Shown: positions 1-8,061 of the stretch, in pieces
Layout of the letters: each line of letters begins with the position of its first letter
Position numbering within the stretch: position 1 is the stretch's first letter
NCBI RefSeq assembly: GCF_900107275.1
Contig: NZ_FNPI01000014.1
Coordinates: 89,400 to 153,399 of the forward strand
Direction of reading: 5' to 3'
DNA length: 64,000 bases
From: Evansella caseinilytica
Lineage (GTDB): Bacteria; Bacillota; Bacilli; Bacillales; Salisediminibacteriaceae
The notes under the pieces: generated by a model
Told to the model about the DNA's origin: nothing
The model's database searches: none
Seen by the model: the letters and a program-made list of their open reading frames with translations, nothing else
Program-made: the position numbers and the translations under genes

Positions 1-1821
1 TTGTTTGTCGATGCACACGTCTTCCTTAAGCACCGTACGGATGTGCTTGGAAAGCAGCGCAATCAACTCCTTGTATCTGCCGTCTTTACTTACAGCGTCC
101 TTGTCGCCGAGGTAGTATGGGAACAGCAGCCCTTCCACTGCCGGGATAATTTTGGAACGATTGTTTTGTTCAAAAACCGCCGGGATAAATTCGTTTTCAT
201 GGTCAAACTGCTTTTTCAACGTTTCAACGATCTGGTAGCTTTTTCTGACAGCCTCATCCGCTCTCTCTGGAAGATTCAGCGCTTTAAACACATGCTCCAG
301 GGAGACATAGGATGCCCAGGTTTTTACAGCTAAATATAAATTATTTCTTGCCTGCCCGAGACTCTCATCAAGCGAATCATAGGTCGTTATTTCCGAACCG
401 CCTTCACATCTGGAGCTGTCCACATCCATGATGCCGTCATCGTTGAGATCCCGGTTTAACAGCGACTGAAACACCTGCCGGAAGCTGTCCGTCTGCTCCA
501 TCAGCCACTGTTTGTCTGCATTCAATCCGTAAATGGTGGAACATAACGTCCAGTTCACCAGCTGTTCATGGGTCATATAGCTGAAGCAACCGTCCAGCTT
601 TGCTCTCTCATAAGAGGAGTAGCCTTCAGAAGAGAACATATTCGCCACACCCATATCGTGTGTGAACGATAGTCCGCCTGGAAATTCTTCTCCCGCACGG
701 TTGTGTACTTTATCAAAATAGCTGTACCGTTTATTAAACAGATCGAGTACATATTTACTTGTCCAAGGATGGAACTTCATTTCGAAAAACAGCTGATCGA
801 TTGTTAAATCAAAGGTGTTCATCATTTGATATTCCCCTTCATTAACAACCCAGATCGGCTCCCCGCCCTCATCAACCAGCAGCTGTGTGTTTGCATAATA
901 GCTTCTCGTAGCATGTGAAATCAAAAATTGCTGATGTTCGTTCAGCGATCCGTTCTGTAGTTCTTCATCCCGCTCCTTTACCGTCTTCAAATAATATTCT
1001 TTATTTTCCAGCGCAAAAGTGATCACTTCTTCAATATCCTTGAAGTATTTTGTATAAAGAAACGACGTTGGAATGCCGCTTGTTATCACACCGCTCTGGT
1101 AGGTTGCCAAAACAAAGGTGACTTTTTCTTTCTTTCCCGGGGCGACGGTAATTCTTGTGGCCACTTCATTGCCTAAGCGGTTAAGAACCCGGTCCTCCCA
1201 CAGGTTATTAAGCATTTCCCAGCCGAATTGCTCGGAGACTGCCTTGCCGTCCGTCAAACACGCAAAAGCTGTTCTTGTGTCTTTCGCTCCGCCGGCATAC
1301 CCGCCCCCTAATGTATCACTGATAAGGCGGGTCATATCCTCCATGCCGAAAACAATCATCGCTTCTTTCTCCGAGTTCGTGTTGTCATACTCCAGTTCCG
1401 CAAAGATTGCAGGCAGCACCAATTTTTTAATGCTGTCCTCATCCAGATTTTTCAATTCATCGGAATACGTAAACGGCGTCAGTAGCGAAAAACGGAAGTT
1501 TTCATGGCTCCATGTTTCCGTTGCCCAGTTCATTTCCCGCTGAAAATCATTTTTGCCGATGAAAACGGAGGTTGCCGCCTCGCCTGCTTCCAGTTCATTT
1601 ATCGAAGTAAACGCGCTCTCTTTTTTCTCCTGCTGCTTTGTTTCTACAAATGGAAAAATCTTTCCTTTTTCTCCGTCTTTTTTAAAACCGATGTACAAAT
1701 TATTATGGCTTGGAAAAACATGGCTCAATTTAAAGCCGCCGCCTCTGTCCACTTTCCCCATTGTAAACGTAGAATAAGCACCAAAAGCACTATGATGACT
1801 AAAAAAAGAATTTGTTCCCAT
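1..1821 (-). CDS. GH52 beta-xylosidase, partial (3' end beyond the window)
   Basis: The minus strand stays open for 607 codons from an ATG at 1821 to the window edge, so the C-terminus is missing; GH52 enzymes are about 700 residues. The start MGTNSFFSHHSAFGAYSTFT and the following GGGFKLSH/NNLYIGFK segments fit the GH52 N-terminus. Residues 327-331 (NEGEY), followed by QMMNTFDLT, match the segment holding the nucleophile Glu in GH52, making E330 the likely nucleophile. A later EGGSEITTYDSLD stretch (about 473-485) looks like the region of the acid/base Asp. These enzymes release xylose from xylo-oligosaccharides in the retaining mode. There is no signal peptide, so it is cytoplasmic. An AAAGGATG ribosome site precedes the ATG. 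A GH43 remnant and a XylR-type operator lie directly upstream, which supports a xylan role. Family assignment is from memory of motifs. Confidence 0.85.
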   Translation of the reverse strand, partial: MGTNSFFSHHSAFGAYSTFTMGKVDRGGGFKLSHVFPSHNNLYIGFKKDGEKGKIFPFVETKQQEKKESAFTSINELEAGEAATSVFIGKNDFQREMNWATETWSHENFRFSLLTPFTYSDELKNLDEDSIKKLVLPAIFAELEYDNTNSEKEAMIVFGMEDMTRLISDTLGGGYAGGAKDTRTAFACLTDGKAVSEQFGWEMLNNLWEDRVLNRLGNEVATRITVAPGKKEKVTFVLATYQSGVITSGIPTSFLYTKYFKDIEEVITFALENKEYYLKTVKERDEELQNGSLNEHQQFLISHATRSYYANTQLLVDEGGEPIWVVNEGEYQMMNTFDLTIDQLFFEMKFHPWTSKYVLDLFNKRYSYFDKVHNRAGEEFPGGLSFTHDMGVANMFSSEGYSSYERAKLDGCFSYMTHEQLVNWTLCSTIYGLNADKQWLMEQTDSFRQVFQSLLNRDLNDDGIMDVDSSRCEGGSEITTYDSLDESLGQARNNLYLAVKTWASYVSLEHVFKALNLPERADEAVRKSYQIVETLKKQFDHENEFIPAVFEQNNRSKIIPAVEGLLFPYYLGDKDAVSKDGRYKELIALLSKHIRTVLKEDVCIDKQ

Positions 1822-1879
1822 TATTCTCATCCTTTCTGAAATAATATTTTGCACTACGCTTGAAACAACCTTTACTGAA

Positions 1880-2083
1880 TTACTTGTAACTAAAGTTGAC
1901 TTTCCCTTGTTTTGTCAATAACCAAGTAATGAATTTCCAATTACGCAAGTCCTTTGAGTGATGAATCAGCACTTTCGTAAACCAAGCGAACGTGGATGTG
2001 GCAATGGAATAGTCTTTCTCCACCATAATGATTGCCAAGGCGGGATGAAAGCCTGCGAGAATCGGACTCGTTATTTGTACCAT
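1880..2083 (-). pseudogene. 5' remnant of a GH43 beta-xylosidase
   Basis: An ATG at 2083 with an AGAAGG ribosome site opens a reading frame whose first 50 or so residues resemble the N-terminus of GH43 xylosidases: SPILAGFHP, then DYSIATSTFAWF, then LIHHSKDLRNW. The family reads GF(H/N)PDPS at the point where the catalytic-base Asp sits; here it reads GFHPALA, so the base is lost. After NWKFI the match stops and the frame ends at 1880, leaving under a tenth of a normal gene of over 500 codons. The remnant lies between the XylR-type operator and the GH52 gene, as if most of a first operon gene had been deleted. It is very unlikely to encode an active protein, though its RNA leader could still be used by the GH52 gene. 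Confidence 0.75.
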
Positions 2084-2158
2084 GCCCAACCTTCTTTGCA
2101 CACAGAAATCGCCCTGCCATTAGACTTAGTGACCAGCACCTATTAGTCCTTTACATCT

Positions 2159-2193
2159 CTTACTTAGTTCGTTTATCAAACGAACTAAGTAAG
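2159..2193. promoter_or_regulatory. XylR-type operator
   Basis: A perfect inverted repeat with 16-bp arms (CTTACTTAGTTCGTTT and its complement) around ATC. The core TTAGTTCGTTT...AAACGAACTAA resembles Bacillus xyl operators of the TTAGTTTGTTT...AAACAAACTAA kind bound by the repressor XylR. It lies 76 bp upstream of the GH43-remnant start and about 340 bp upstream of the GH52 gene on the minus strand. The regulator itself is not in the window. Confidence 0.7.
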
Positions 2194-2237
2194 AGGGATA
2201 ATTGTACAGTAATTTCTGTTACAGAAAAAAATAAGAT

Positions 2238-2280
2238 TGTAACCGCTTTTATTTTTATGTTTGTTTATTGGTTAAACAAA
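2238..2280. promoter_or_regulatory. cre-like site and second XylR-like inverted repeat
   Basis: TGTAACCGCTTTTA at 2238-2251 fits a CcpA catabolite-response element with some mismatch at the right end. TTTGTTTA (2260-2267) and TAAACAAA (2273-2280) form an 8-bp inverted repeat around TTGGT and share the GTTTGTTTA half-site style of xyl operators. Together with the stronger operator at 2159-2193 they suggest xylose induction and glucose repression of minus-strand transcription. Confidence 0.4.
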
Positions 2281-2281
2281 G

Positions 2282-2824
2282 GTGCGTTACTATCATTGTA
2301 GTTTATCTCCACCACGATGTAAAGTGGAACGGGGAAATTTTTTTGAGGAAATCACGCTGCTATCAATCTCATTCATCTTCAAAGAAACTGTGATCCTAGT
2401 GCAGGTTACAGGCAATGACAGCTTCTGTTTATCCTCACTGGAAATTCTTAAGACAATTCAGACAGTGTTCCCCCTTATTTTGTACTCAAACTCGTTGTTT
2501 TTTAAGGGGAGTTTCCACATATGCTGTTTCGACTTTGTTTTGTTGTCCTCATGAACTTTTCTTGAGGACATTCGACTGCGATTCCAACTTTATTTTGTCC
2601 TCATAAACCTTCCTTGAGAAGAGCTTTACTGTTTTTTTCTCAAAATATCGGATGATCTTCGTATTTATCCAATGAAATTGCTTGCTGTAAGAGCAGAGGC
2701 CATTGCTCATCCATCGCATCATCCAAATTACTTCGCCCTACAATACCGAAGCATAAGCATACCAAAGCTTATCATCACGACAACTGGCAACTTTCCTTAA
2801 ATGTCGATCACGCTGCTCATTGCA
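2282..2824. other. Gene-free stretch with degenerate direct repeats
   Basis: No intact gene is recognisable. Three related copies of a motif with TTATTTTGT(A/C)CTCA at its centre lie at about 2461-2495, 2521-2555 and 2574-2608, and TGTCCTCA/TGAGGACA inverted pairs occur within them. They look like the worn end of a mobile element, but no transposase frame remains. Short coherent peptides can be read on the minus strand at 2640-2815 without a match I know. Confidence 0.35.
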
Positions 2825-2826
2825 AA

Positions 2827-2870
2827 GGGTGTCTCAAAAGTAATCATCACTTTGAGAGACACCCTCATTC
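2827..2870. repeat. GTGTCTC hairpin (dispersed hairpin family, copy 1)
   Basis: GGGTGTCTCAAAAG and its near complement CTTTGAGAGACACCC form a hairpin in intergenic DNA. Closely related hairpins occur at 19033-19073, 23710-23752 and 45932-45978. It may act as a transcription terminator, but its near-identical spread also marks it as a dispersed repeat. Confidence 0.6.
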
Positions 2871-2881
2871 CTTTATTTTTG

Positions 2882-3360
2882 ATGATACTGGTACAAACCT
2901 TCAACCGGAAGCGCTGATAACCTTCAGGAGTCGGTCAGAAGCAAGGAACCTCCACTGCATTGTTAAGCCAACATTACGCTCCTTCTCACATGTCAGTTTA
3001 ACAGAAACGGCAGCGGACTGCTTCACCGCCATCGACTGTGTTTGCTCCCCTGCACCGCATGTCGGACCCGGACATTGGCCGTTCGTCATCCTGAATTGTC
3101 CGGAGCGATATTTCTATCCCCACCAAATTATTTCCACTCCCAATACAATAGTTCATATTCCGCATAGATTTCGTCTCCGCCGCGGTCTCTCCAGTTCTAA
3201 ACAGTTGCATGTAGAAAATGTCTCCATGAGTCTCGATACGCGTCGGAAATATGCCGAAACAAACATTCTGCCTGTGCCCGCAGACCAATAAGTATGATAT
3301 TTTCCTTGCCGACAAGCTTCATTGCTGCAACTCTTTATTGCACTCTCACGACATGCTTGT
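2882..3360. other. Intergenic stretch, no recognised gene
   Basis: Open frames exist on the minus strand (for example 2998-3315), but they lack a convincing ribosome site and do not resemble any family I know. Arg- and Cys-rich translations suggest either chance frames or a decayed gene. I see no promoter or RNA structure that I can defend. Confidence 0.3.
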
Positions 3361-3612
3361 TTATTGTTTTTCCTCCACATCACTTGCTTTTTGGACATAA
3401 TGCTTCCAAACACTGTTTTCTTCAATTGTACCTAAAAACTGATGCCCGGCGTTTTCCGTCCAAGCTTCCAAATCTGCTTTGAAGCCTCTGTCCGTCGCTT
3501 GAATCTCTAATATTTTCCCGGGAAATAATTCTTCCATCGCTTTTTTTGTTTTTACAATCGGCATTGGACAAGCCAAGCCTTTTACATTTAACACTTTATC
3601 TGCTGTTATCAT
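3361..3612 (-). CDS. TusA-family sulfur carrier
   Basis: An 83-residue cytoplasmic protein of the TusA/SirA fold, which carries a persulfide on one Cys and hands sulfur between partners. The hallmark Cys-Pro-x-Pro appears as GLACPMPIVKTKKAM near residue 15, followed by the usual LEIQATDRGFKADLEAWTE segment. The ATG at 3612 has a strong GGGAGG site, so longer upstream starts are rejected. It is the last gene of a minus-strand run after DsrE-like and rhodanese genes, the same domain set used in persulfide detoxification operons. The exact acceptor is unknown. Confidence 0.85.
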   Translation of the reverse strand: MITADKVLNVKGLACPMPIVKTKKAMEELFPGKILEIQATDRGFKADLEAWTENAGHQFLGTIEENSVWKHYVQKASDVEEKQ

Positions 3613-3726
3613 TTTTTTCCTCCCTGATTTCCTGCCTTTTTCATTGTAAACATTGTTCTGCTTCATGCTGCCGGATAGCTCGTTTTGACGTACTCTAATA
3701 ATGAAGACGGGACCTTTGGGCTGCAT

Positions 3727-4095
3727 TTATTGCTGTTGCCAGGAAGTCATCCCGCCTTTCACGTTTGTAATTTTTTCAAACCCTAATTTTTTGAGTATTT
3801 TAGCAGCCTTGAGACTCCTTACGCCACTATGGCAAATAAAAATAATTTCCTTGTCTCTGGACAATTCTTGATGACCTCGCACTAAATCTGTCACTGGTAT
3901 ATTTTTGAAGCCAGGAATATGATTTCCGTTATACTCCGCCGGTGTGCGCACATCAACAAACTGCCTGTTTTTCGTTTTAACGATCTTTTTCAGATCAGCG
4001 GCGCTGATTTGTTTTATCCCTTTTACCGGTATGAATTTAGCTGCAAGCAGCCAGATTGCCGCTAAAATAAGTGCACCGGTGATTACTGTGTCCAT
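3727..4095 (-). CDS. Membrane-anchored single-domain rhodanese
   Basis: A 122-residue sulfurtransferase. Residues 1-22 form a membrane segment (VITGALILAAIWLLAAKFI); the rest is a rhodanese domain with the FVDVRTPAEYNGNHIPG entry motif and the active-site loop FICHSGVRS, where the Cys accepts the sulfane sulfur. It ends with the common GFEKITNVKGGMTSW. It resembles B. subtilis YqhL-type proteins. It lies 114 bp upstream of the TusA-like gene on the same strand and about 85 bp downstream of the DsrE-like gene, so the three probably share a transcript and pass sulfur in sequence. Membrane attachment suggests a link to a membrane sulfide oxidoreductase encoded elsewhere. Confidence 0.85.
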   Translation of the reverse strand: MDTVITGALILAAIWLLAAKFIPVKGIKQISAADLKKIVKTKNRQFVDVRTPAEYNGNHIPGFKNIPVTDLVRGHQELSRDKEIIFICHSGVRSLKAAKILKKLGFEKITNVKGGMTSWQQQ

Positions 4096-4180
4096 GTATT
4101 TTCACTCCTTTTCACATTTATTGAGTGGCGGTTTTTTGTAAAAAAACGCTTATCCTCTCGCTTGAGAAGAACGGCATCGT

Positions 4181-4660
4181 TTATATAAACAAGTTAACAT
4201 TGCCTTCGGAGGCGTCGCCTAAATAGGCGGCAACTCCGGCATAGTCGATACCATCGAGAAGTTCTTTCTCCTGCAAGCCAAGTAAGTCCATTGTCATTGT
4301 GCAGGCGACAAGCTTCACCTCCTGCTCTTGTGCTGTTTCAATAAGCTGCGTAAGCGGCAGTGCCTGGTGTTTTTTCATGACATGCTTGATCAATTTCGGA
4401 CCGAAACCGGCAACATTCATTTTTGACAGGCCGAGCTTTTCCGCTCCGCGGGGCATCATTTTTCCGAACAGCTTTTCAAGCACGCCTTTCTTCACATCCA
4501 CCTGATTGGCTTTACGCAATGCATTTAACCCCCAGAAGGTATGAAAAACGGTAACTTCATGATCATATGCGGCCGCGCCGTTAGCAATAATATAGGCGGC
4601 CATCGCCTTATCATAGTCGCCGCTGAATAACACGATGGTCGTTTTCTTCCTTTTTGCCAT
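4181..4660 (-). CDS. DsrE/F/DrsH-like sulfur-relay protein
   Basis: A 159-residue DsrE-like protein. It starts with TTIVLFSGDYDKAMAAYIIANGAA, typical of the fold, and has a conserved Cys in VKLVACTMTMDLLG near residue 118, expected to carry sulfur. The DsrE/DrsH group works with rhodanese and TusA partners in persulfide transfer, and both follow it here. The chosen ATG at 4660 sits after an AAAGGGGGAG site; the longer frame to 4705 would run through an operator-like AT-rich region. Two ATACC/GGTAT palindrome-like sites lie directly upstream (4680-4703 and 4734-4751), suggesting control by a CsoR/CstR-type repressor. Confidence 0.8.
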   Translation of the reverse strand: MAKRKKTTIVLFSGDYDKAMAAYIIANGAAAYDHEVTVFHTFWGLNALRKANQVDVKKGVLEKLFGKMMPRGAEKLGLSKMNVAGFGPKLIKHVMKKHQALPLTQLIETAQEQEVKLVACTMTMDLLGLQEKELLDGIDYAGVAAYLGDASEGNVNLFI

Positions 4661-4679
4661 TTTTACTCCCCCTTTTTTA

Positions 4680-4751
4680 CATATACGTGTATAGGTATAT
4701 AACAAAATAAAAAAATATACACGGAGATCTTCCTATACCCATTCAGGTATA
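4680..4751 (-). promoter_or_regulatory. Two CsoR/CstR-like operator sites before the sulfur operon
   Basis: TATACCCATTCAGGTATA (4734-4751) pairs ATACC with GGTAT around six bases, and 4680-4703 holds a looser version (ATATACGTGTATAGGTATAT). CsoR-family persulfide sensors such as CstR bind sites built from ATACC(C) and (G)GGTAT halves. Related sites precede the rhodanese remnant (5437-5460) and the CoA-disulfide reductase gene (5694-5717), so one repressor may control the whole cluster. The repressor gene is not in the window. Confidence 0.45.
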
Positions 4752-4902
4752 AAAGATTAGTAACTATTTTGTCAATCGCTTTATTACTGCCGTTCACTTG
4801 CAGCTCCGGCGCATGCACAACTGGATAACCAGCCCTGCCAACAACGGCTGTCCGCGCTTTCCATTGTTCCAATCAATGTGGAGCACAAGCCGGCTATTTC
4901 AC

Positions 4903-5425
4903 TACTTCTCCTTCCCAGGAAAGCATTCCGCCGCTGACATTGATCAACTTCTTATATCCTTTATCCTTCAATATGTTTGCTGCCTGCATACTTCTGTTCC
5001 CGCTGCGGCAAATAAGGACAACCGTTTTATCTTCAGGAATGACAGAATATTCTTGCGCCAATACACTTAAAGTGTTTGTTCAAAAAGATCGTTTTTTATC
5101 TTTTTCAACAAGCCCTACTTCACTGAGAAGCTGCGAGCTGTCTCATAGTGCCATCGCGGGCGATGGTACTTGGATAATCCTCAGCGCTATACTAGCAGAG
5201 GAAGAGACAATGGGTGTAGTTTCAGGCCGGCTGTGAGTGGTTTTCTCAGAGTCAGGATGACGACATTCCGCTGTTACTCACAGGACGTGAGTGGTACTTA
5301 AGCGGAATTGGAGGATGGCGACATTCTGCCGTTGCCCATAGGACGTGGGCGGTACTTAGGCGGAATTGAGCGCATCGTGCGGAACCATTGCCTTTTGAAC
5401 ACGCCCTTAAAGGAATGTTTTCCAT
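4903..5425 (-). pseudogene. Rhodanese gene broken by a dispersed-repeat mosaic
   Basis: The left part on the minus strand still reads as the C-terminal half of a rhodanese: VIPEDKTVVLICRSGNRSMQ, then AANILKDKGYKKLINVSGGM and LSWEGEVVK, including the active-site Cys. On the right, an ATG at 5425 with an AAGGAG site and an operator-like upstream region starts the frame MENIPLR. Between them (about 5060-5405) lies repeat DNA of the same kind seen across the window, and the N-terminal half with the DVR motif is gone. The gene was therefore interrupted and shortened. No intact product is expected. Confidence 0.65.
5060..5405. repeat. Dispersed-repeat mosaic inside a rhodanese remnant
   Basis: From left to right: a TTTGTTCAAAAAGATCG hairpin (5072-5110), a stretch related to the CTTCCTCTGC family in reverse with GTGCCATCGCG arms (about 5115-5200), and a reversed GCAATGG-type element ending at TTGAACACGCC. 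The last part carries an internal duplication: CCGTTGCCCATAGGACGTGG and a worn copy about 60 bp earlier. Similar mosaics occur at 18585-19073, 26999-27195, 45655-45978, 53645-53958 and 59945-60240. Confidence 0.7.
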
Positions 5426-5436
5426 CGCTCCTTATA

Positions 5437-5460
5437 ATACCCAAACCCCTATAAGTATAT
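5437..5460 (-). promoter_or_regulatory. CsoR/CstR-like site upstream of the broken rhodanese gene
   Basis: ATACCC and CCCCTATAAGTATA lie 12-35 bp before the start of the broken rhodanese gene. The sequence resembles the sites at 4734-4751 and 5694-5717. Confidence 0.35.
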
Positions 5461-5686
5461 TAATCACTTCCAACTGTGATGTCAACTTTTTTTTGCGGTT
5501 TGACTATTTGTGCTTTTTTCGTTTCCACCAACATGGTGGCAAGTGGGCGAGTATTAACCTCATTTTTTCACAAAGCACGAGTTGATACTGGAACTCTCTC
5601 AAATGATTTTCCCACAATTTGCTTGTAAGTAAGTGCATTATCACAAAAGATTCATAACTATTTCTGTTTTTTTTCCTATATCTCCG
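5461..5686. other. Gap between divergent sulfur genes
   Basis: AT-rich DNA without a recognisable gene, between the start of the broken rhodanese gene (minus) and the CoA-disulfide reductase promoter (plus). A TATAAT at 5688-5693 is the likely -10 box for the plus-strand gene. Confidence 0.35.
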
Positions 5687-5693
5687 TTATAAT

Positions 5694-5717
5694 ATACTTA
5701 TACGGGTATATGTATAT
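5694..5717 (+). promoter_or_regulatory. CsoR/CstR-like site overlapping the CoA-disulfide reductase promoter
   Basis: ATACTTATACGGGTATAT overlaps the region just downstream of TATAAT (5688-5693) and runs to the ribosome site. Its placement fits repression by blocking initiation. It shares GGGTAT/ATAC halves with the sites at 4680-4751. Confidence 0.45.
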
Positions 5718-5733
5718 AAGAGGAGGAGAAGCA

Positions 5734-7395
5734 ATGACAAAGAAAGTAATTATAGTCGGCGGTGTCGCCGGCGGAGCAACGGCAGCCGGACGGTTGCGGA
5801 GACTTGATGAAAAATCGCATATTATCATGTTTGAACGGGGCGAGCATGTCTCCTTCGCCAACTGCGGTTTGCCGTATTATATTGGAGGAGCGATCAGCAA
5901 GCGGGAAAAGCTGCTTGTTCAGACTGTGGAAGCAATGAGTAAAAAATATCGGCTGGACATCCGCAACCTGAGTGAAGTCGTCAAAATCAACCGGGATGCC
6001 AAAACCGTTCTCGTTAAAAACATCAAAACCGGTGAGCAATATGAGGAGTCCTATGATGATTTATTATTGTCTCCCGGAGCAAAGCCAGTCGTCCCTCCAA
6101 TCGCAGGGATCGCGGAAGCAGAACAACTCTTTACCTTGCGCAATATTCCCGATACCGACCGCATCAAAGCATTTATTACAGAAAAACAGCCGAAGTCTGC
6201 CGTTGTCATCGGCGGCGGGTTCATCGGAGTAGAAATGGCGGAAAATCTGAAGGAGCTAGGCCTGGACGTTACGCTCGTGGAAATGGCAAATCAGGTGCTG
6301 GCGCCGCTCGATTATGAAATGGCGGCAATCATCCGGCAAAAACTAAGTCACCACGGCATCAAGGTGATTTTGGAAGACGGCGTTCAAGAGTTGCAGGAGA
6401 ACGGCCGGCAAATTATTTTGAAAAGCGGCGGAAAACTTGCGGCCGACATGATTGTTTTGTCCATCGGCGTCAAGCCGGAAAACAAACTGGCGGAAGACTC
6501 CGGACTCACGATCGGAGAACGAGGCGGTATCGTTGTCAACCAGTACCTTCAGACAAGCGATCCGAGCATTTATGCCGTCGGCGATGCCATTGAAGTTACC
6601 GACTGCGTCAGCGGAAAGCCTGCACTGATTCCCCTTGCCGGTCCTGCTAACAGACAGGCAAGAATTGCGGCAGACAACATTTCCGGCAGAAAGAAAACAT
6701 ATGCCGGAACGCTTGGAACGGCTGTGGTAAAAATATTCGATTACACAGCGGCCTCCACCGGCAATAATGAAAAAACACTTCGCCGCTACGGAATGGATTA
6801 CCGAACCGTCCATCTTCATCCAGGCTCCCACGCCGGGTATTATCCTGGAGCGACACCGATTCATCTCAAGCTGCTGTTTACGCCGGATGAAGGGAAAATA
6901 CTCGGAGCGCAGGCGATTGGGAAGTCAGGCGTGGAAAAAAGAATCGATGTGATTGCAACGGCCATGAAAGGCGGACTCACTGTCTTTGATTTAACCAATC
7001 TGGAACTTTCCTATGCCCCCCCGTACTCGTCGGCTAAAGATCCAGTGAATATGGCCGGATATGTCGCTGCAAACATCATTGAAGACGGGATCAAAACAAT
7101 TCAGTGGCATGAAGTAGACGAAGTCATTCAAAGCGGCGGTCTCATGCTTGATGTGCGAGAGCCTCATGAACAGCAAGGCGGAATGATTGAGAATACAAGA
7201 AATATACCTCTCGGGCAATTGCGGGAGCGCCTCGATGAATTACCGAAATCAGAGCCGATTTATATTCATTGCCAAGTCGGGCTCCGCGGCTATTTAGCCG
7301 TACGGATTTTGCTCGACAACGGCTTCGACGCGGTCAACGTGGACGGCGGATGGGTGACTTATTCGCTGGCAACATCCGCTCAACTTATTAAGTAA
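5734..7395 (+). CDS. CoA-disulfide/persulfide reductase with C-terminal rhodanese domain
   Basis: A 553-residue flavoprotein of the CoADR-RHD type. Residues 5-20 (VIIVGGVAGGATAAGR) are the FAD-binding GxGxxG region, C44 in SFANCGLPYYIGG is the redox Cys, VVIGGGFIGVEMAENL is the NAD(P)H-binding fold, and YAVGDA is the second FAD motif. From about residue 455 a rhodanese domain follows with LDVREPHEQ and the active Cys in IHCQVGLRG. Known relatives reduce CoA disulfide or CoA/small-thiol persulfides with NAD(P)H. The ATG at 5734 has an AGGAGGAG site; the frame opening at 5710 would start inside the operator. It faces the minus-strand sulfur operon, and the shared operators point to one regulon. 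Confidence 0.9.
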   Translation: MTKKVIIVGGVAGGATAAGRLRRLDEKSHIIMFERGEHVSFANCGLPYYIGGAISKREKLLVQTVEAMSKKYRLDIRNLSEVVKINRDAKTVLVKNIKTGEQYEESYDDLLLSPGAKPVVPPIAGIAEAEQLFTLRNIPDTDRIKAFITEKQPKSAVVIGGGFIGVEMAENLKELGLDVTLVEMANQVLAPLDYEMAAIIRQKLSHHGIKVILEDGVQELQENGRQIILKSGGKLAADMIVLSIGVKPENKLAEDSGLTIGERGGIVVNQYLQTSDPSIYAVGDAIEVTDCVSGKPALIPLAGPANRQARIAADNISGRKKTYAGTLGTAVVKIFDYTAASTGNNEKTLRRYGMDYRTVHLHPGSHAGYYPGATPIHLKLLFTPDEGKILGAQAIGKSGVEKRIDVIATAMKGGLTVFDLTNLELSYAPPYSSAKDPVNMAGYVAANIIEDGIKTIQWHEVDEVIQSGGLMLDVREPHEQQGGMIENTRNIPLGQLRERLDELPKSEPIYIHCQVGLRGYLAVRILLDNGFDAVNVDGGWVTYSLATSAQLIK

Positions 7396-7738
7396 ATATA
7401 AACTTTCCAGTCCCAGTCACCGACTACATTATAATAAATCCTGTGGATGACGTGGCTGGGGATTCTTCCTTCATCGGGCGATAAGCTTCCTCTTATCAGC
7501 CCGTTTTCCATTTATCCCGGCGGCGGCAGATCACGATTCCTTTATCGGATGAAAATCCTGCCACACCGCTACGCCGCCGTTTTCATAGCTTCGTATTTGT
7601 TCCAAAAGATAAAAAACGTTCTTTTTGAACAAACACTTAAAATCGTTTCCTGATAACATGAGGAAAAAGCTGCAATGTGAATGGACATTTAGTCTTTTTG
7701 CACAATTCCAGAGGAAAATAGAATCATTTTCATTATTT
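7396..7738. other. Intergenic stretch with hairpins and a repeat copy
   Basis: No gene seen. A GC-rich inverted region (GGCGGCGGCAGA with GCTACGCCGCC) lies at about 7520-7580, and a TTTGTTCAAAAAGAT-type hairpin at 7595-7636. The hairpins may end transcription of the upstream gene. Confidence 0.4.
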
Positions 7739-7770
7739 TGAAACAAAAGCCGAGCCGTTACGTCTATAAT
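7739..7770 (+). promoter_or_regulatory. ECF-sigma promoter upstream of the first secreted protein
   Basis: TGAAAC (7739-7744), exactly 16 bp, then CGTC (7761-7764) followed by TATAAT. This is the Bacillus ECF-sigma pattern; a CGTC -10 is favoured by SigM/SigX/SigV-type factors. The 5' leader is long, about 290 nt, and includes an AAGGAGGTGAGAGC site followed by a tiny frame. Confidence 0.7.
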
Positions 7771-8061
7771 GGTGAATGGAATTGCTTTCCATACGGGACA
7801 AGTTTACACTATTTTCATAACGCTACGGAAAAATTTAATCCTATTTATGAAAAAGTAATGAAGGAATCCATGCGCAAGGAGGTGAGAGCAAAAAGACAAT
7901 AACGCGTGTTCCAAAAGATAACAACCAATCTATTAAAACAAACATTCATCATTTTACGGCTCATTTTTTCATCGCTTGCTTTATGAGCAACGAATACACT
8001 GCCGAATTCACGGATAAGTTTTATTTTAAACTATCTATTTTAAAAATCTGGGGGGAAAGTA

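Noticed and set aside
2998..3425. Minus-strand frames of 90-105 codons
   Set aside because: No ribosome site, odd Arg/Cys-rich composition, overlap with the TusA gene end or no homology I know.
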